The translations under genes and the position numbers were made by a program. From Corallococcus sp. EGB (GTDB taxonomy: Bacteria > Myxococcota > Myxococcia > Myxococcales > Myxococcaceae): 64,000 nt of DNA. The DNA lies in NCBI RefSeq assembly GCF_019968905.1, contig NZ_CP079946.1, positions 1,922,001-1,986,000 on the forward strand, read 5' to 3'. Under the pieces are notes generated by a model. It did no database searches. It had not been told where the DNA came from and saw nothing but the letters and a program-made list of their open reading frames with translations. Shown here piece by piece: positions 37,531-45,822 of this stretch (position 1 is its first letter; each line of letters begins with the position of its first letter).

Positions 37531-39033
37531 TCACCACGTCGCCGCGAGTCCCCCCAGGGACGCGTAGTCCTGGCTGGCGACGTCGTTGGCGGACTGGGGG
37601 TCCGCCGGGACGCTGAACGTCCGCATGGCGGTGATGCGGTAGGACAGGCCCAGGCTGGAGCGCGGCAGCGGCGCGCTGAAGTGCACGAGGGCGCTGTCGC
37701 CCACGGCCAGCGGGCCCACCTCGCACTGGAGCGCGCCGGCGGACACGTGGCAGTCCCGGGTGGTGGCCTCGAGTCCCCGGGGCAGCGCCACGGTGATGAC
37801 GGCCCGGCTCAGCGGATCCGGCCCGTGCTGCGTGACGGTGAGCGTGTAGTCGATGCGCGGCGTGGACTCGCCCGCCCGGGGGACGGCGGTGAGCGTCACG
37901 CCCACGTCCGCGGAGGCGGCGGCTCGCAGCACGGACACGTCATTGCCCCGGGTGTTGGCGGTGATGACGTCCGGCTTCAGGTCACCGTCGATGAGGCCCA
38001 CCGCCACCGCCGCGGGCCCCTCGCCGGTGGGCAGGCGCGTGGGCGCGCCGAAGGCTCCGTGGCCCTGTCCGGGCAGGAGGGACACGGTGTCGTCGGTGAA
38101 GTTCGCGGTGACCAGGTCCAGCGTCCCGTCGCCGTTGAAGTCGCCGGACGCGACGAAGTACGGCGAGCCCTGCACGGGGAAGTCCGCGCGCGAAAGGAAC
38201 GCGCCGGTGCCGTCGCCGTGCAGCACGGACACGCTCCGGCCCCGGAAGTTCGCGGTGACCAGGTCCAGCGTCCCGTCGCCGTCCACGTCCACCGCCGCGA
38301 CCGAGTAGGGCGCGTTGCCCGTGGTGAAGTCCCTGCGCGGCTGGAACGTCCCGTCCCCATTGCCGAGCAGCACCGACACCGTGTCCACGTAGTTCGCGGT
38401 GACCAGGTCCAACTTCCCGTCGTGGTTGACGTCGCCCACCGCCACCGCGAACGGGTTGGTGCCGGTGGCGATGTCCTCCTGGGACACGAACCGGCCTTCG
38501 CCCCGGTTCAGCAGCACCGACACGGAGTCGTCGAGCGCATTGGCCGTCACCACGTCCAGGCGTCCGTCGCCATCGAAGTCGCCCACGTCTACCGCCGAGG
38601 GCTCCGCGCCCACGGAGTGCTCGCTCCGCGCCTGGAACGTCCCATCGCCGCGCCCCAGGAGCACGGACACCGTGCCCCCGAAGTGGCTGGTGACGGCGTC
38701 CAGGTGGCCATCCCCGTTGAAGTCGCCCACCGCGACCGCGCCGGGCAGGGCCCCGGTGCGCTCCTCCAGGCCGGGCGCGAACGTGCCGTCCCCCAGGTTC
38801 CGCAGCACGGACACGGTGCCCGCCGGGTGGTTGGCCGTGATGACGTCCAGGTGTCCGTCCTCGTCGAAGTCACCCAGGGCGACGGCGCGAGGTCCCCTCC
38901 CCGTGGGAGCCGCGCTGGGGATGTCCAGCACCGGCCGCACCGGGGGCTCCGCCATGCGTGGCAGGGCCAGGGTCATCAGCCCCGCCATGCTGAACAGCAG
39001 CACGCTCGCATGGGCCATTCGTGGATGTCGCAT
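37531..39033 (-). CDS. secreted FG-GAP/VCBS repeat protein
   Basis: This 500-residue protein starts at ATG 39033 with a signal peptide (VLLFSMAGLMTLALPRMA). Seven or eight ~45-residue FG-GAP/VCBS units follow, each with the Ca-binding loop D-x-D/N-x-D-G-x-x-D (DFDEDGHLDVI, DFNGDGHLDAV, DVDGDGTLDLV and others), making a beta-propeller to about residue 370. The C-terminal ~120 residues form a DUF11-like beta domain (YTLTVTQHGPDPLSRAVI). It should act outside the cell in adhesion or matrix binding. It is monocistronic. Confidence 0.9.
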   Translation of the reverse strand: MRHPRMAHASVLLFSMAGLMTLALPRMAEPPVRPVLDIPSAAPTGRGPRAVALGDFDEDGHLDVITANHPAGTVSVLRNLGDGTFAPGLEERTGALPGAVAVGDFNGDGHLDAVTSHFGGTVSVLLGRGDGTFQARSEHSVGAEPSAVDVGDFDGDGRLDVVTANALDDSVSVLLNRGEGRFVSQEDIATGTNPFAVAVGDVNHDGKLDLVTANYVDTVSVLLGNGDGTFQPRRDFTTGNAPYSVAAVDVDGDGTLDLVTANFRGRSVSVLHGDGTGAFLSRADFPVQGSPYFVASGDFNGDGTLDLVTANFTDDTVSLLPGQGHGAFGAPTRLPTGEGPAAVAVGLIDGDLKPDVITANTRGNDVSVLRAAASADVGVTLTAVPRAGESTPRIDYTLTVTQHGPDPLSRAVITVALPRGLEATTRDCHVSAGALQCEVGPLAVGDSALVHFSAPLPRSSLGLSYRITAMRTFSVPADPQSANDVASQDYASLGGLAATW

Positions 39034-39240
39034 GTCCGTCCCCTCTTCGTCGTCTGACTTCGGCCCTGAACCGGCAAGGCCGTATGAACGCGGTTTTCGA
39101 GATATCCCCGCCTGATGACGAAGAGGTAGGAAGCCCCGCCGAGGGGGGCCATGCGGCCGGGGGGGCGGATGGGTGACGGGCGGTGGACAGCCACAGGCCC
39201 CGGAGGGACGGCTTGCGCGCGGGGTAGGCTGCACTGGTCC

Positions 39241-40083
39241 ATGTTCCTTCCGTCCGCGCCCCTGCCTTCCGCCCGCAAGCCGTTGGTGGTCACCACGTCG
39301 GACCGGGTGGATGCGCCGCTCGCACAGCGTGCGTGGAGTGCGGCGGAGGCGGTGGGCGTGCCGTATGTGGAGCGTCACCACAAGCTGCCCCTGAAGAAGC
39401 TGCTCACCGACATGGCGGACGCGCTGGTCGTCTTCGAGTCCACGGCGGTGTCGCTGGTGGACGCGGAAGGGACGCTGCGCTTCTCGCCAGGGCTGGCGCA
39501 CCTGCGGGTGAAGCAGCTGGACGCGGGCGTGACGGAGGACCAGCTCGTGCGGGTCGCGGGCCTGCGCGAGGGGGAGCGCGTGTTGGACTGCACGCTGGGA
39601 TTGGGCGCGGATTCGCAGGTGGCGGCGCGCCTGGTCGGGCCGGGCGGAAGCGTCACCGCGCTGGAGAAGAGTCCGGCGCTGTACCTGCTGGTGCGGCACG
39701 GGCTTGAGGGGCTCGAGCGCCACCCGGCCGCGTGCGCGGTGGACGTGGTGCACGCGGACGCGGCGGAGTACCTGCGCACGGTGCCGGACGGCGCGTTCGA
39801 CGTGGTGCTCTTCGATCCGATGTTCGAGCGCGAGCGCAAGTCCTCCGCCGCGTTTGAAGCGTTGCGCCGCCACGCGGACTATTCGCCGCTGACGCGCGAG
39901 ACGGTGGACGAGGCCCGGCGCGTGGCCCGCCGCGTGGTGGTGCTGAAGGGGTCGCGCTACTCGAAGGACTTCAAGAAGCTGGGCATCACCCCGGAGCCCG
40001 CGAGGCCCAACGCCACGGTGTTGTGGGCGCGACTGCCGGGCCTGGGCAACCCCGGGAATCCTGGTGAGCCCGGGAGCGACTGA
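39241..40083 (+). CDS. RsmJ-like SAM-dependent methyltransferase
   Basis: This 280-residue methyltransferase starts at ATG 39241. The SAM site VLDCTLGLGADSQVAARL, EKSPALYLLVRHGL and the catalytic-type motif VVLFDPMFERERKSSAAFEA correspond to RsmJ, which methylates G1516 of 16S rRNA. The N-terminal ~75 residues (VVTTSDRVDAPLAQRAWSAA) are an extension not seen in the enterobacterial enzyme. The group is fairly certain, the exact rRNA target less so. Confidence 0.82.
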   Translation: MFLPSAPLPSARKPLVVTTSDRVDAPLAQRAWSAAEAVGVPYVERHHKLPLKKLLTDMADALVVFESTAVSLVDAEGTLRFSPGLAHLRVKQLDAGVTEDQLVRVAGLREGERVLDCTLGLGADSQVAARLVGPGGSVTALEKSPALYLLVRHGLEGLERHPAACAVDVVHADAAEYLRTVPDGAFDVVLFDPMFERERKSSAAFEALRRHADYSPLTRETVDEARRVARRVVVLKGSRYSKDFKKLGITPEPARPNATVLWARLPGLGNPGNPGEPGSD

Positions 40084-40124
40084 TAGCGTCCCGGACGGCT
40101 CTGACTCACCACCGGGAGCGGCAC

Positions 40125-40409
40125 ATGAAGACGCTGAAGCGGGGACTGTTGCTGGCGGCCTGTCTGCTGGGGACCGTGGGCTGTGGCGTGGAGGCCCCTG
40201 AAGAGGGTACGCCGGTGCAGCAAGACACGCGGGAGGTGTCCGCGCAGGCCGGCTGCATCCCGGGCCAGACGCGCACCATCAAGGTGGGCTGCTGCACGCC
40301 CACGCTGGAGCGCCGGCAGGACCAGATCTGCACCAACTCCGCAGGCTCCTGGAGCAACTCCGGGTCCAGCTACTGTGGCGGGTCGACCCTGAACTGTTAC
40401 GGCGGCTGA
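40125..40409 (+). CDS. small cysteine-rich lipoprotein
   Basis: This 94-residue protein starts at ATG 40125 with GGGAGCGG upstream. The signal peptide ends in lipobox GTVGCGVE. The mature ~75 residues hold six cysteines including an adjacent pair (VGCCTPTLERRQDQIC; SSYCGGSTLNC), suggesting three disulphides. No family is recognised. Array 2 begins shortly after its stop. Confidence 0.7.
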   Translation: MKTLKRGLLLAACLLGTVGCGVEAPEEGTPVQQDTREVSAQAGCIPGQTRTIKVGCCTPTLERRQDQICTNSAGSWSNSGSSYCGGSTLNCYGG

Positions 40410-40455
40410 GCAAGCCGTCAGGGGTCGGAAGCACGGAATCCCCCGCGTCACCACT

Positions 40456-40544
40456 CAACCCCACGGGTCTGACATGCGAGCGTAGGTCCACCGTCCGCGT
40501 TGCTGGCCAGTCGGGAGGCACCCCCGGGGCACGGGCTGTGAAAA
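40456..40544. repeat. conserved leader of palindromic array 2
   Basis: This segment aligns with 15948-16034 before array 1 over its whole length (blocks GGGTCTGACAT, CCACCGTCCG, CCCCGGGGC, CGGGCTG). It contains no open frame of interest. The distance from its start to the first palindrome is 89 bases, against 87 in array 1. Confidence 0.7.
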
Positions 40545-40813
40545 CCTGTCCGACAGTCGGACAGGTCCGCGGGCCCGCGACTCGGGTCGAAAACCTGTCC
40601 GACAGTCGGACAGGTCCGCAGGCCCGCGGTTCGGGTCGAAAACCTGTCCGACAGTCGGACAGGTCCGCAGGCCCACGGCTCGGGTCGAAAACCTGTCCGA
40701 CAGTCGGACAGGTCCGCAGGCCCGCGACTTGGGTTGAAAACCTGTCCGACTGTCAGACAGGTTCCGCGGGCCCGGGCTTCAGGTGGCGCAAACCTGTCCG
40801 ACAGTCGGACAGG
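40545..40813. repeat. palindromic repeat array 2 (6 units, 49-bp period)
   Basis: Six 21-base palindromes begin at 40545, 40594, 40643, 40692, 40741 and 40793. Five are identical: 10-base arms CCTGTCCGAC around a central A. The fifth has two changes (central T, CAGAC). The first four spacings are exactly 49 bases and the last is 52. The 28-base spacers are near copies of each other in units 1-4 (GTCCGC-A/G-GGCCC...TCGGGTC) and diverge in the last two. The final unit extends to AAACC...GGTTT. The arms would form strong hairpins in RNA and a dyad binding site in DNA. Confidence 0.95.
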
Positions 40814-40981
40814 TTTTGAAAGACAGTGCCCGGCGGGCGCCTCTGCTCTCGGTCCGGCCTTTGCACTGGTAGCCGCATTTGGCGTCCGCCAGCGTCGTCT
40901 CCGTTCGCGGCGGCTCCGCGGGGCTCCCCGTGGAGCATTGAGCTGGCGCCTGCCTTCTGTTGGCTGCGGGATGGGGTGGTG
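40814..40981. other. trailer of array 2 and intergenic region
   Basis: The bases to ~40840 (GTTTTGAAAG...GTGCCCGGCGGGCGC) match the trailer of array 1. The rest, up to the stop of the DUF1501 gene, contains GC-rich dyads such as CTCCGCGGGGCTCCCCGTGGAG near 40913-40935, a candidate terminator for that gene. No gene is seen. Confidence 0.5.
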
Positions 40982-42520
40982 TCAGGCGCGCTTGAAGGCG
41001 CTCGCGTCCGGGAGGCCGCTGCCGCTCAGGTCCGCGCCCATGGCCGTGAGGACGCCCGAGAAGATGTCCGGCTCGTTGGACGTCAACTTGCCCTGTTGGG
41101 GTTCTCCGGTGCGCGCGTCGAAGCCGTAGGTGAGGGTGGTGTTGGGGTCCACGCCCCCCAGGAGGGTGTTGCCCTTCACCATGGGAGACAGCAGCAGGAA
41201 GCCGTTGTTGAGGTCGTGGCCCGAACCGAACTCCGTGGCGCCCGAGGGACGCGGGCGCGTGCGGCCGAACTCCGTGGCCACGTAGATGAGCGTGCGGTCC
41301 CACATGGACTCCCCCGACTCCGCGTCGAACGGCTCCGCCTTGAGCAGCGTGATCAGCGAGTCCACCGTGGACAGGATGCGCGCCCACATGAAGGCCTGGC
41401 CGCCCCGGTGGTCGTTGTGGCTGATGTCGAACGCGAGCGGCGGATTGGCGATGCCATTGGGCCCGCCCACCGCGACGTTGAAGTCCGGCCCCAACGTCAC
41501 CGACACGGACACCCGGTACTTGAGCAACAGGAACGCGAGCGCCGCCTGGCCCTGCACCGGGTCGGTGAAGAAGCCGGGGAACGCCTCTCGCAGGCGTGCT
41601 CCGTCCGGTGAGCCCTCCAGCCCGTACTTCGACAGCGGAATGGAGGGCAACTCCGGGAGGATGTTGAGCTTCGTGATGAGGTCCATCGCCTCCAGCTTCG
41701 GCTGCTGCACGCCGCGCTGTTCACTCCAACGCTTCAGCGCCGCGCTGTCCTGGAACGTGCGGCCGAAGATGGACTTCTCGTCCAACGCATTCCGGGTGCT
41801 CCGGGCCAGCGCGATGACGTCCTTCGACGGCGCCCCGGCGATGCCTCGCGAGCCATCCAGGCCCAGGGGCCACAGGGACGGATTGACCACCGGCTCTCCG
41901 AAGCAGGACAGGGGCAGGCTGTCGTCGGTGCCACGCTCGGCGTAGCCGCCGGTGCCCATGTTGACGTTGGGCAACGGCGTGCCGCTCCCCCACTGGAGCG
42001 CGACCGCCTCCTGGAGCGTGCGGCCCCGCCACGCGCCATTGCCGGTGAGCGAGCGCTTCTGCGCGATGCCATGGTTCACGGACGTGCCCACGGAGGTGGC
42101 CACCAGCATCTCGTGCGCGTGCTTCTTCACGAACGCCAACTGGTCCGTGTTGACCGGGATGTTGATGCTGCCCAGTCGCGAGTTGCTGTACTTCACCGCT
42201 CGGAAGGGGCTGCCCGCGACGGACTGCACCTGCGCATCCGGGAAGGTGTTGAGGGTGGCGGCGTTGGCGGACTCGGACTGTCGCACCGCGAGGAAGCTGT
42301 CCACGATGGAGGCGCCCCCCGCCGCCCCGATGACGATGAGGAACTTCGGCTTGCCGTCGAGCGGATCCCGCTGGCGGCCCAGCTTCTCCAGCGACTCGGG
42401 TGTCTGGAGGGTGTCGCGGCAGCCGGAGAGGAAGGGGGCCAGCGTGGTGCCCGCTGCGCAGAGCGACAGCGCCCGCAGCAGCTCCCGGCGCGACAGCCGG
42501 CCCGTGGTCTTGAGGGTCAT
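40982..42520 (-). CDS. DUF1501-family exported protein
   Basis: This 512-residue protein has a Tat-type start (LSRRELLRALSLCAAGTTLAPFL) with a lipobox-like LSGC just after it. The mature part carries LIVIGAAGGASIVDSF, SHNDHRGGQAFMWARI and YVATEFGRTRPRPSG, features of DUF1501 (alkaline-phosphatase-superfamily-related) proteins. These normally pair with cytochrome-like DUF1800/DUF1587-type exported proteins, and here the gene follows two such partners, 12 bases after the lipoprotein gene. The role is unknown; the twin-arginine signal suggests folding with a cofactor before export. Confidence 0.87.
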   Translation of the reverse strand: MTLKTTGRLSRRELLRALSLCAAGTTLAPFLSGCRDTLQTPESLEKLGRQRDPLDGKPKFLIVIGAAGGASIVDSFLAVRQSESANAATLNTFPDAQVQSVAGSPFRAVKYSNSRLGSINIPVNTDQLAFVKKHAHEMLVATSVGTSVNHGIAQKRSLTGNGAWRGRTLQEAVALQWGSGTPLPNVNMGTGGYAERGTDDSLPLSCFGEPVVNPSLWPLGLDGSRGIAGAPSKDVIALARSTRNALDEKSIFGRTFQDSAALKRWSEQRGVQQPKLEAMDLITKLNILPELPSIPLSKYGLEGSPDGARLREAFPGFFTDPVQGQAALAFLLLKYRVSVSVTLGPDFNVAVGGPNGIANPPLAFDISHNDHRGGQAFMWARILSTVDSLITLLKAEPFDAESGESMWDRTLIYVATEFGRTRPRPSGATEFGSGHDLNNGFLLLSPMVKGNTLLGGVDPNTTLTYGFDARTGEPQQGKLTSNEPDIFSGVLTAMGADLSGSGLPDASAFKRA

Positions 42521-42532
42521 GGGTGGGGTTCC

Positions 42533-43192
42533 TCAGTAGAAGACGGCTTCAGCGGAAGAGAAGACAGCGAGACACGCGGCCTGCATCCAGGCGACGCCTG
42601 GAGCCGCCGCGCCCGTGGCCTGCACTTCCGCGGCGAGGCGCACCAGCGTGTCGCGCTCGTCGACGGTCGGGTCACGCAGCCACGCGCGGCGCACCAGGGA
42701 CGTCACCGCCGTGGCGACGGCGGGGCTCGCGGCGTCGGCCAGCTTGCCGTCCGCCGTGAGGAGCACGCCCTTGAACACCACCGCGCTGGCGGGTGTGTTC
42801 ACGTCCAACGCGATGCGCGCGTTGCAGGCGGAGAGCATGATGCGCTCCACCGCGATGGGCGTGGTGGCTCCCGTGGTGGAGGCCGTCTCGTAGACACTGT
42901 GCTCGTAGGGATCCACGCCGCCCAGCGCGACGCCGTGCACGTTCTGGCAGGGGTACTGGCCCAGCTCGTTGCACACGGAGGCCGCGGGCAATTCCAGCGC
43001 CTGGGCCAGGTCGAGCGACAGACGCTCAGGGCCCTTGAAGCGCAGGTTGCCCTTCTGGGACTTCGCGACGCCGCCGTCCCACCCGGGCGTCACGCCGGCG
43101 TCCGCGCCCGGTCCCAGGTCGACGGCGATGGGGAGCTTCTCGGAGCAGCCCGTGAGGAGCAGGCAGGTCAACAGCAGGCGTTCAGGGCGCAC
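42533..43192 (-). CDS. hypothetical lipoprotein
   Basis: This 219-residue protein has a lipobox in CLLLTGCSEK. The mature part holds cysteines in SVCNELGQYPC and MLSACNAR. It has repeating hydrophobic helices toward the end (ATAVTSLVRRAWLRDPTVDE), the latter resembling the helical region of DUF1592-type haem proteins. Its start overlaps the previous gene by 11 bases. It lies between the c-type haem-like protein and DUF1501 and is probably part of the same envelope complex. Confidence 0.75.
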   Translation of the reverse strand: MRPERLLLTCLLLTGCSEKLPIAVDLGPGADAGVTPGWDGGVAKSQKGNLRFKGPERLSLDLAQALELPAASVCNELGQYPCQNVHGVALGGVDPYEHSVYETASTTGATTPIAVERIMLSACNARIALDVNTPASAVVFKGVLLTADGKLADAASPAVATAVTSLVRRAWLRDPTVDERDTLVRLAAEVQATGAAAPGVAWMQAACLAVFSSAEAVFY

Positions 43193-44606
43193 CGTAGGCC
43201 TCCGTGCGGATGAGGTCGTGAAGCATCTTCTGCACGCGGTACGCGTGCGTCGTGCGGAAGGCCTGCCAGGTGCGGACGAACTCCTCGTTCTCCTCCGGCA
43301 GGGGCGCGTGCCCGACGAGCAGCTTCCAGTAGTCCGTGACGGTGGAGATGGCGAAGGCGTCGCTGTTGGCCGCGACCTGGGCCCACTCCATCAAGGTGTT
43401 CACCGGCTGGCCCAGGATGACGCCCTGTTCGGGCGTGTTCTTCAGCGTGGCCACTTCGTTGGGGAAGAGCAGCTCCAGGCGATTGGGCACGTAGCGGTTG
43501 GGAAGCGGCCCCAGGCCGTTGTAGTTGCGGAACGGGTACGCCAGGGGATCCAACGTCGCGTGGCACGCGGCGCACTGGGCCGCCTGGACGCCCTTGGCAT
43601 CGTAGTCACGTGGCTCATTGGGGACGCTGTGCAGTCCCTCCTGTTTCGCGATGTCCAGGCCCAGGTACGCGCGGTACATCTGCGACGCGGCGTTGCGCGG
43701 CAGCGCGGTGAACATGACGAACGAGGTCAGCGTCCACGCGCTCGTCATGTTGCCGGCGCGGCGCGAGGCCTCCACGAACTGCGATGACAGGCTGTTGGTG
43801 GCGGTGTACGTCGTGGGGCCCGCGCCCGAGCGCTTCACGTAGAAGTTGGCGGTGAGGACGTCGCGCGCGTCGTGGTCGTCCGTCTGGGACCACGCGAAGA
43901 GGGCGTAGTCATCGAAGTAGTCCGCCAGCGGGATGATGCCCGCGTCCTCGCCGGACTTGATGGAGCCGACGGGACGGATCTTCGGGTGGGCGACCTTCCA
44001 GAGCTGCCCGTTCTTGCCGCGCCAGAAGTCGGACTGGAGGCAACGGTCCAGCTCCTGATGGATGAAGGCGCGCTGCTGCTCCTCGCTGCCCAGCGCCAGG
44101 AAGGCGGTCAGCTGGGCGTAGGTGGGGGACGTGCCGCAGAAGTCGCTGAGCATGCGGCGGTACGCGAAGCGCGGGTCGTACTGGCAGACCTTGAACTGGG
44201 GATTCGCTCCGCCGCCACAGACGCCGCTCGGCGGGACGCTGGCGGCGTCGCCGGGGAGCGAGCCCTGCTCGATCTCGAACTGGTTGGGAGCGCCGTCGCC
44301 GTCGGCGTCTCCGGTGGCGGTGGCGCGGAGCGCGGCGGGGAGGGCGGCGGCGAAGTCCGCGTCGGACAGGGGGCGGGGCTTGCCGGGGGCGAGGTGTGCC
44401 TCCAGCGCGGCGCCGTAGCCGTTCCGCTGGGGCGGGGCCACGTGACAATAGGTGCACGCGGGCTGGGTGCCCTGGCACGCGGGCGCGGTGGGATATTCCG
44501 CGCAGAAAGCGCCAGGGCCGGTGGGCATGGCCACGGCGGGGGACGCGAATCCCAGCAGCAGCCCGAGCAGCAGCCATCGGCTCGGGGATGGGAGAGGTGG
44601 GGGCAC
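43182..44606 (-). CDS. exported protein with c-type haem-binding motifs
   Basis: This 474-residue protein has a Sec signal (WLLLGLLLGFASPAVA). Two C-x2-C-H motifs, ACTYCHVAPP and QCAACHATLDPLAYPF, indicate covalent haem c sites. The second, with its LDPLAYPFRNYN tail, is the DUF1588-type signature of planctomycete-like cytochromes. An acidic Ca-type loop, DADGDGAPNQFEIEQG, lies between them. It leads the operon with the lipoprotein and DUF1501 genes. It probably works in the periplasm in electron transfer or oxidation of a polymer; the substrate is unknown. Confidence 0.83.
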   Translation of the reverse strand: MPPPLPSPSRWLLLGLLLGFASPAVAMPTGPGAFCAEYPTAPACQGTQPACTYCHVAPPQRNGYGAALEAHLAPGKPRPLSDADFAAALPAALRATATGDADGDGAPNQFEIEQGSLPGDAASVPPSGVCGGGANPQFKVCQYDPRFAYRRMLSDFCGTSPTYAQLTAFLALGSEEQQRAFIHQELDRCLQSDFWRGKNGQLWKVAHPKIRPVGSIKSGEDAGIIPLADYFDDYALFAWSQTDDHDARDVLTANFYVKRSGAGPTTYTATNSLSSQFVEASRRAGNMTSAWTLTSFVMFTALPRNAASQMYRAYLGLDIAKQEGLHSVPNEPRDYDAKGVQAAQCAACHATLDPLAYPFRNYNGLGPLPNRYVPNRLELLFPNEVATLKNTPEQGVILGQPVNTLMEWAQVAANSDAFAISTVTDYWKLLVGHAPLPEENEEFVRTWQAFRTTHAYRVQKMLHDLIRTEAYGAP

Positions 44607-44687
44607 ACGGGCTCCGGGGACGGGTGCTGTATGGACACACCAGCCCGGAGGATTTGAAAGGGCTTCAGGAATTCGTGAGCGCCAGGC

Positions 44688-45746
44688 TCACCACGGCCGC
44701 CGTTCGATGAAATGGCGGGCCTGCGGCGCGGGGAAGAGGTGGGACGTGGGCGCACCCGCGACGCGTTCCAATTCCTCCAGGTGGTGACGGGCCGCGTCGG
44801 TGAGCTGGTCGAAGCGCCGCGCGTTCCAGTTGGTCCGGGCCAGCTCCCCCGCGAGCGTGACGGCCAGGTCCGTAGGGGCGCTGAGGGTGGCCGCTTCGCG
44901 AAGCCGCACCCAATCGAACGCGAGGCCCTCCGTGCGGCACACCATGACGGTCCGCCGCACCCGGCCTGGGGCAATGCCCGCGGCCACGAGGCATCCACCT
45001 GCCGTCGTCCCGGCACCTTCGATGAGCACGCGACGGCCCTGGGCGAACGCGTCCTCCAACTCCTCACGAGAGGGCTTCCGGTCTGGTCCGCCCACCTTGA
45101 GGAGCACGTCGTAGTGAGGCGCGAGCTGTGCCGTGAGGAGGTGCATGTGCTCATCACCGTGCGGTCCCGGGATGATCAGGTCCACCCGCCGTTCTCCGGA
45201 CCGGCCGTACAGCCCGAGCCGGCTGGCCACTCGCACGAGCACCGCTTCAGGCGAAGTCTTCCCCGTGTCCACTACGAGGTCCGCCAGCGAGGCCAGTTCA
45301 TGAACCGCGCGCTCCGCGGGATGCGCCCAGGCCTCCTCGAAGGTGTCAGGCTCCGCGTCGCGCCGGGCCTGCTCCGGCTCGGACGCCTCCAGGTGGATGT
45401 GCACGACGCGGAGCTCCGGGCTCGCGCGCAGGCCCTCCAGTTGCACGGCGCTGTGCGCCGCATCCATGACGATGCACGTGGAGGTCCGCGGCTCCCGACG
45501 CACGGTGTTCAACCCGTGTTCCTGACGCGCGGCGAGCACCCCATCCGCCAGCCAGCGCCCACCCGTCACGTGGTCCAGCGAGAGGCTCCGGTCCTGGCGC
45601 GAACGCCGTGAGTCGCTACCGCCGTGCTCGTGCAGCAGGTCCCGGGAGTGGAGATGCAGCGCGCCGAACCGCCGCGTGAGTCCCTGTGCGAGGGCCGTCT
45701 TCCCCGCCCCGATGGGCCCTGACACCACCACCACCGTGACCGCCAT
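44688..45746 (-). CDS. P-loop kinase fused to an adenylosuccinate-synthetase-like half
   Basis: The protein has 352 residues from ATG 45746 (GGAGGAAC eight bases upstream). Residues 1-175 form an adenylate-kinase-like domain with Walker A VVSGPIGAGKTALAQGL and a lid-type R-rich segment. After a linker, DLIIPGPHGDEHMHLLTAQL with HYDVLLKVGGPD and RRVLIEGAGTTAG echoes the opening of PurA (G-D-E-G-K-G and V-R-x-G-G motifs), but the catalytic Asp-Glu-Gly-Lys is degenerate. It probably binds nucleotides; a real synthetase activity is doubtful. It follows the GH16 operon across a hairpin and is likely a separate unit. Confidence 0.75.
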   Translation of the reverse strand: MAVTVVVVSGPIGAGKTALAQGLTRRFGALHLHSRDLLHEHGGSDSRRSRQDRSLSLDHVTGGRWLADGVLAARQEHGLNTVRREPRTSTCIVMDAAHSAVQLEGLRASPELRVVHIHLEASEPEQARRDAEPDTFEEAWAHPAERAVHELASLADLVVDTGKTSPEAVLVRVASRLGLYGRSGERRVDLIIPGPHGDEHMHLLTAQLAPHYDVLLKVGGPDRKPSREELEDAFAQGRRVLIEGAGTTAGGCLVAAGIAPGRVRRTVMVCRTEGLAFDWVRLREAATLSAPTDLAVTLAGELARTNWNARRFDQLTDAARHHLEELERVAGAPTSHLFPAPQARHFIERRPW

Positions 45747-45798
45747 GGCTTGTTCCTCCAGTACGAGGAACACCCTAGGAATCCCGGCCCGGCGCGAA

Positions 45799-45820
45799 CC
45801 ATCCCCCGGGAGAGGGATGG
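45799..45820 (-). terminator. hairpin after the GH16 gene
   Basis: CCATCCC-CCGGGAGA-GGGATGG is a perfect seven-base stem with an eight-base loop, three bases after the GH16 stop on the minus strand and 53 bases before the next start. It fits the end of the laminarinase operon. There is no clear T-run. Confidence 0.5.
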
Positions 45821-45822
45821 CG

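Noticed and set aside
40545-40813. CRISPR array
   Set aside because: Regular spacing is present, but spacers in units 1-4 are copies of one another, the repeat is a short full palindrome, and no cas gene is in the window.
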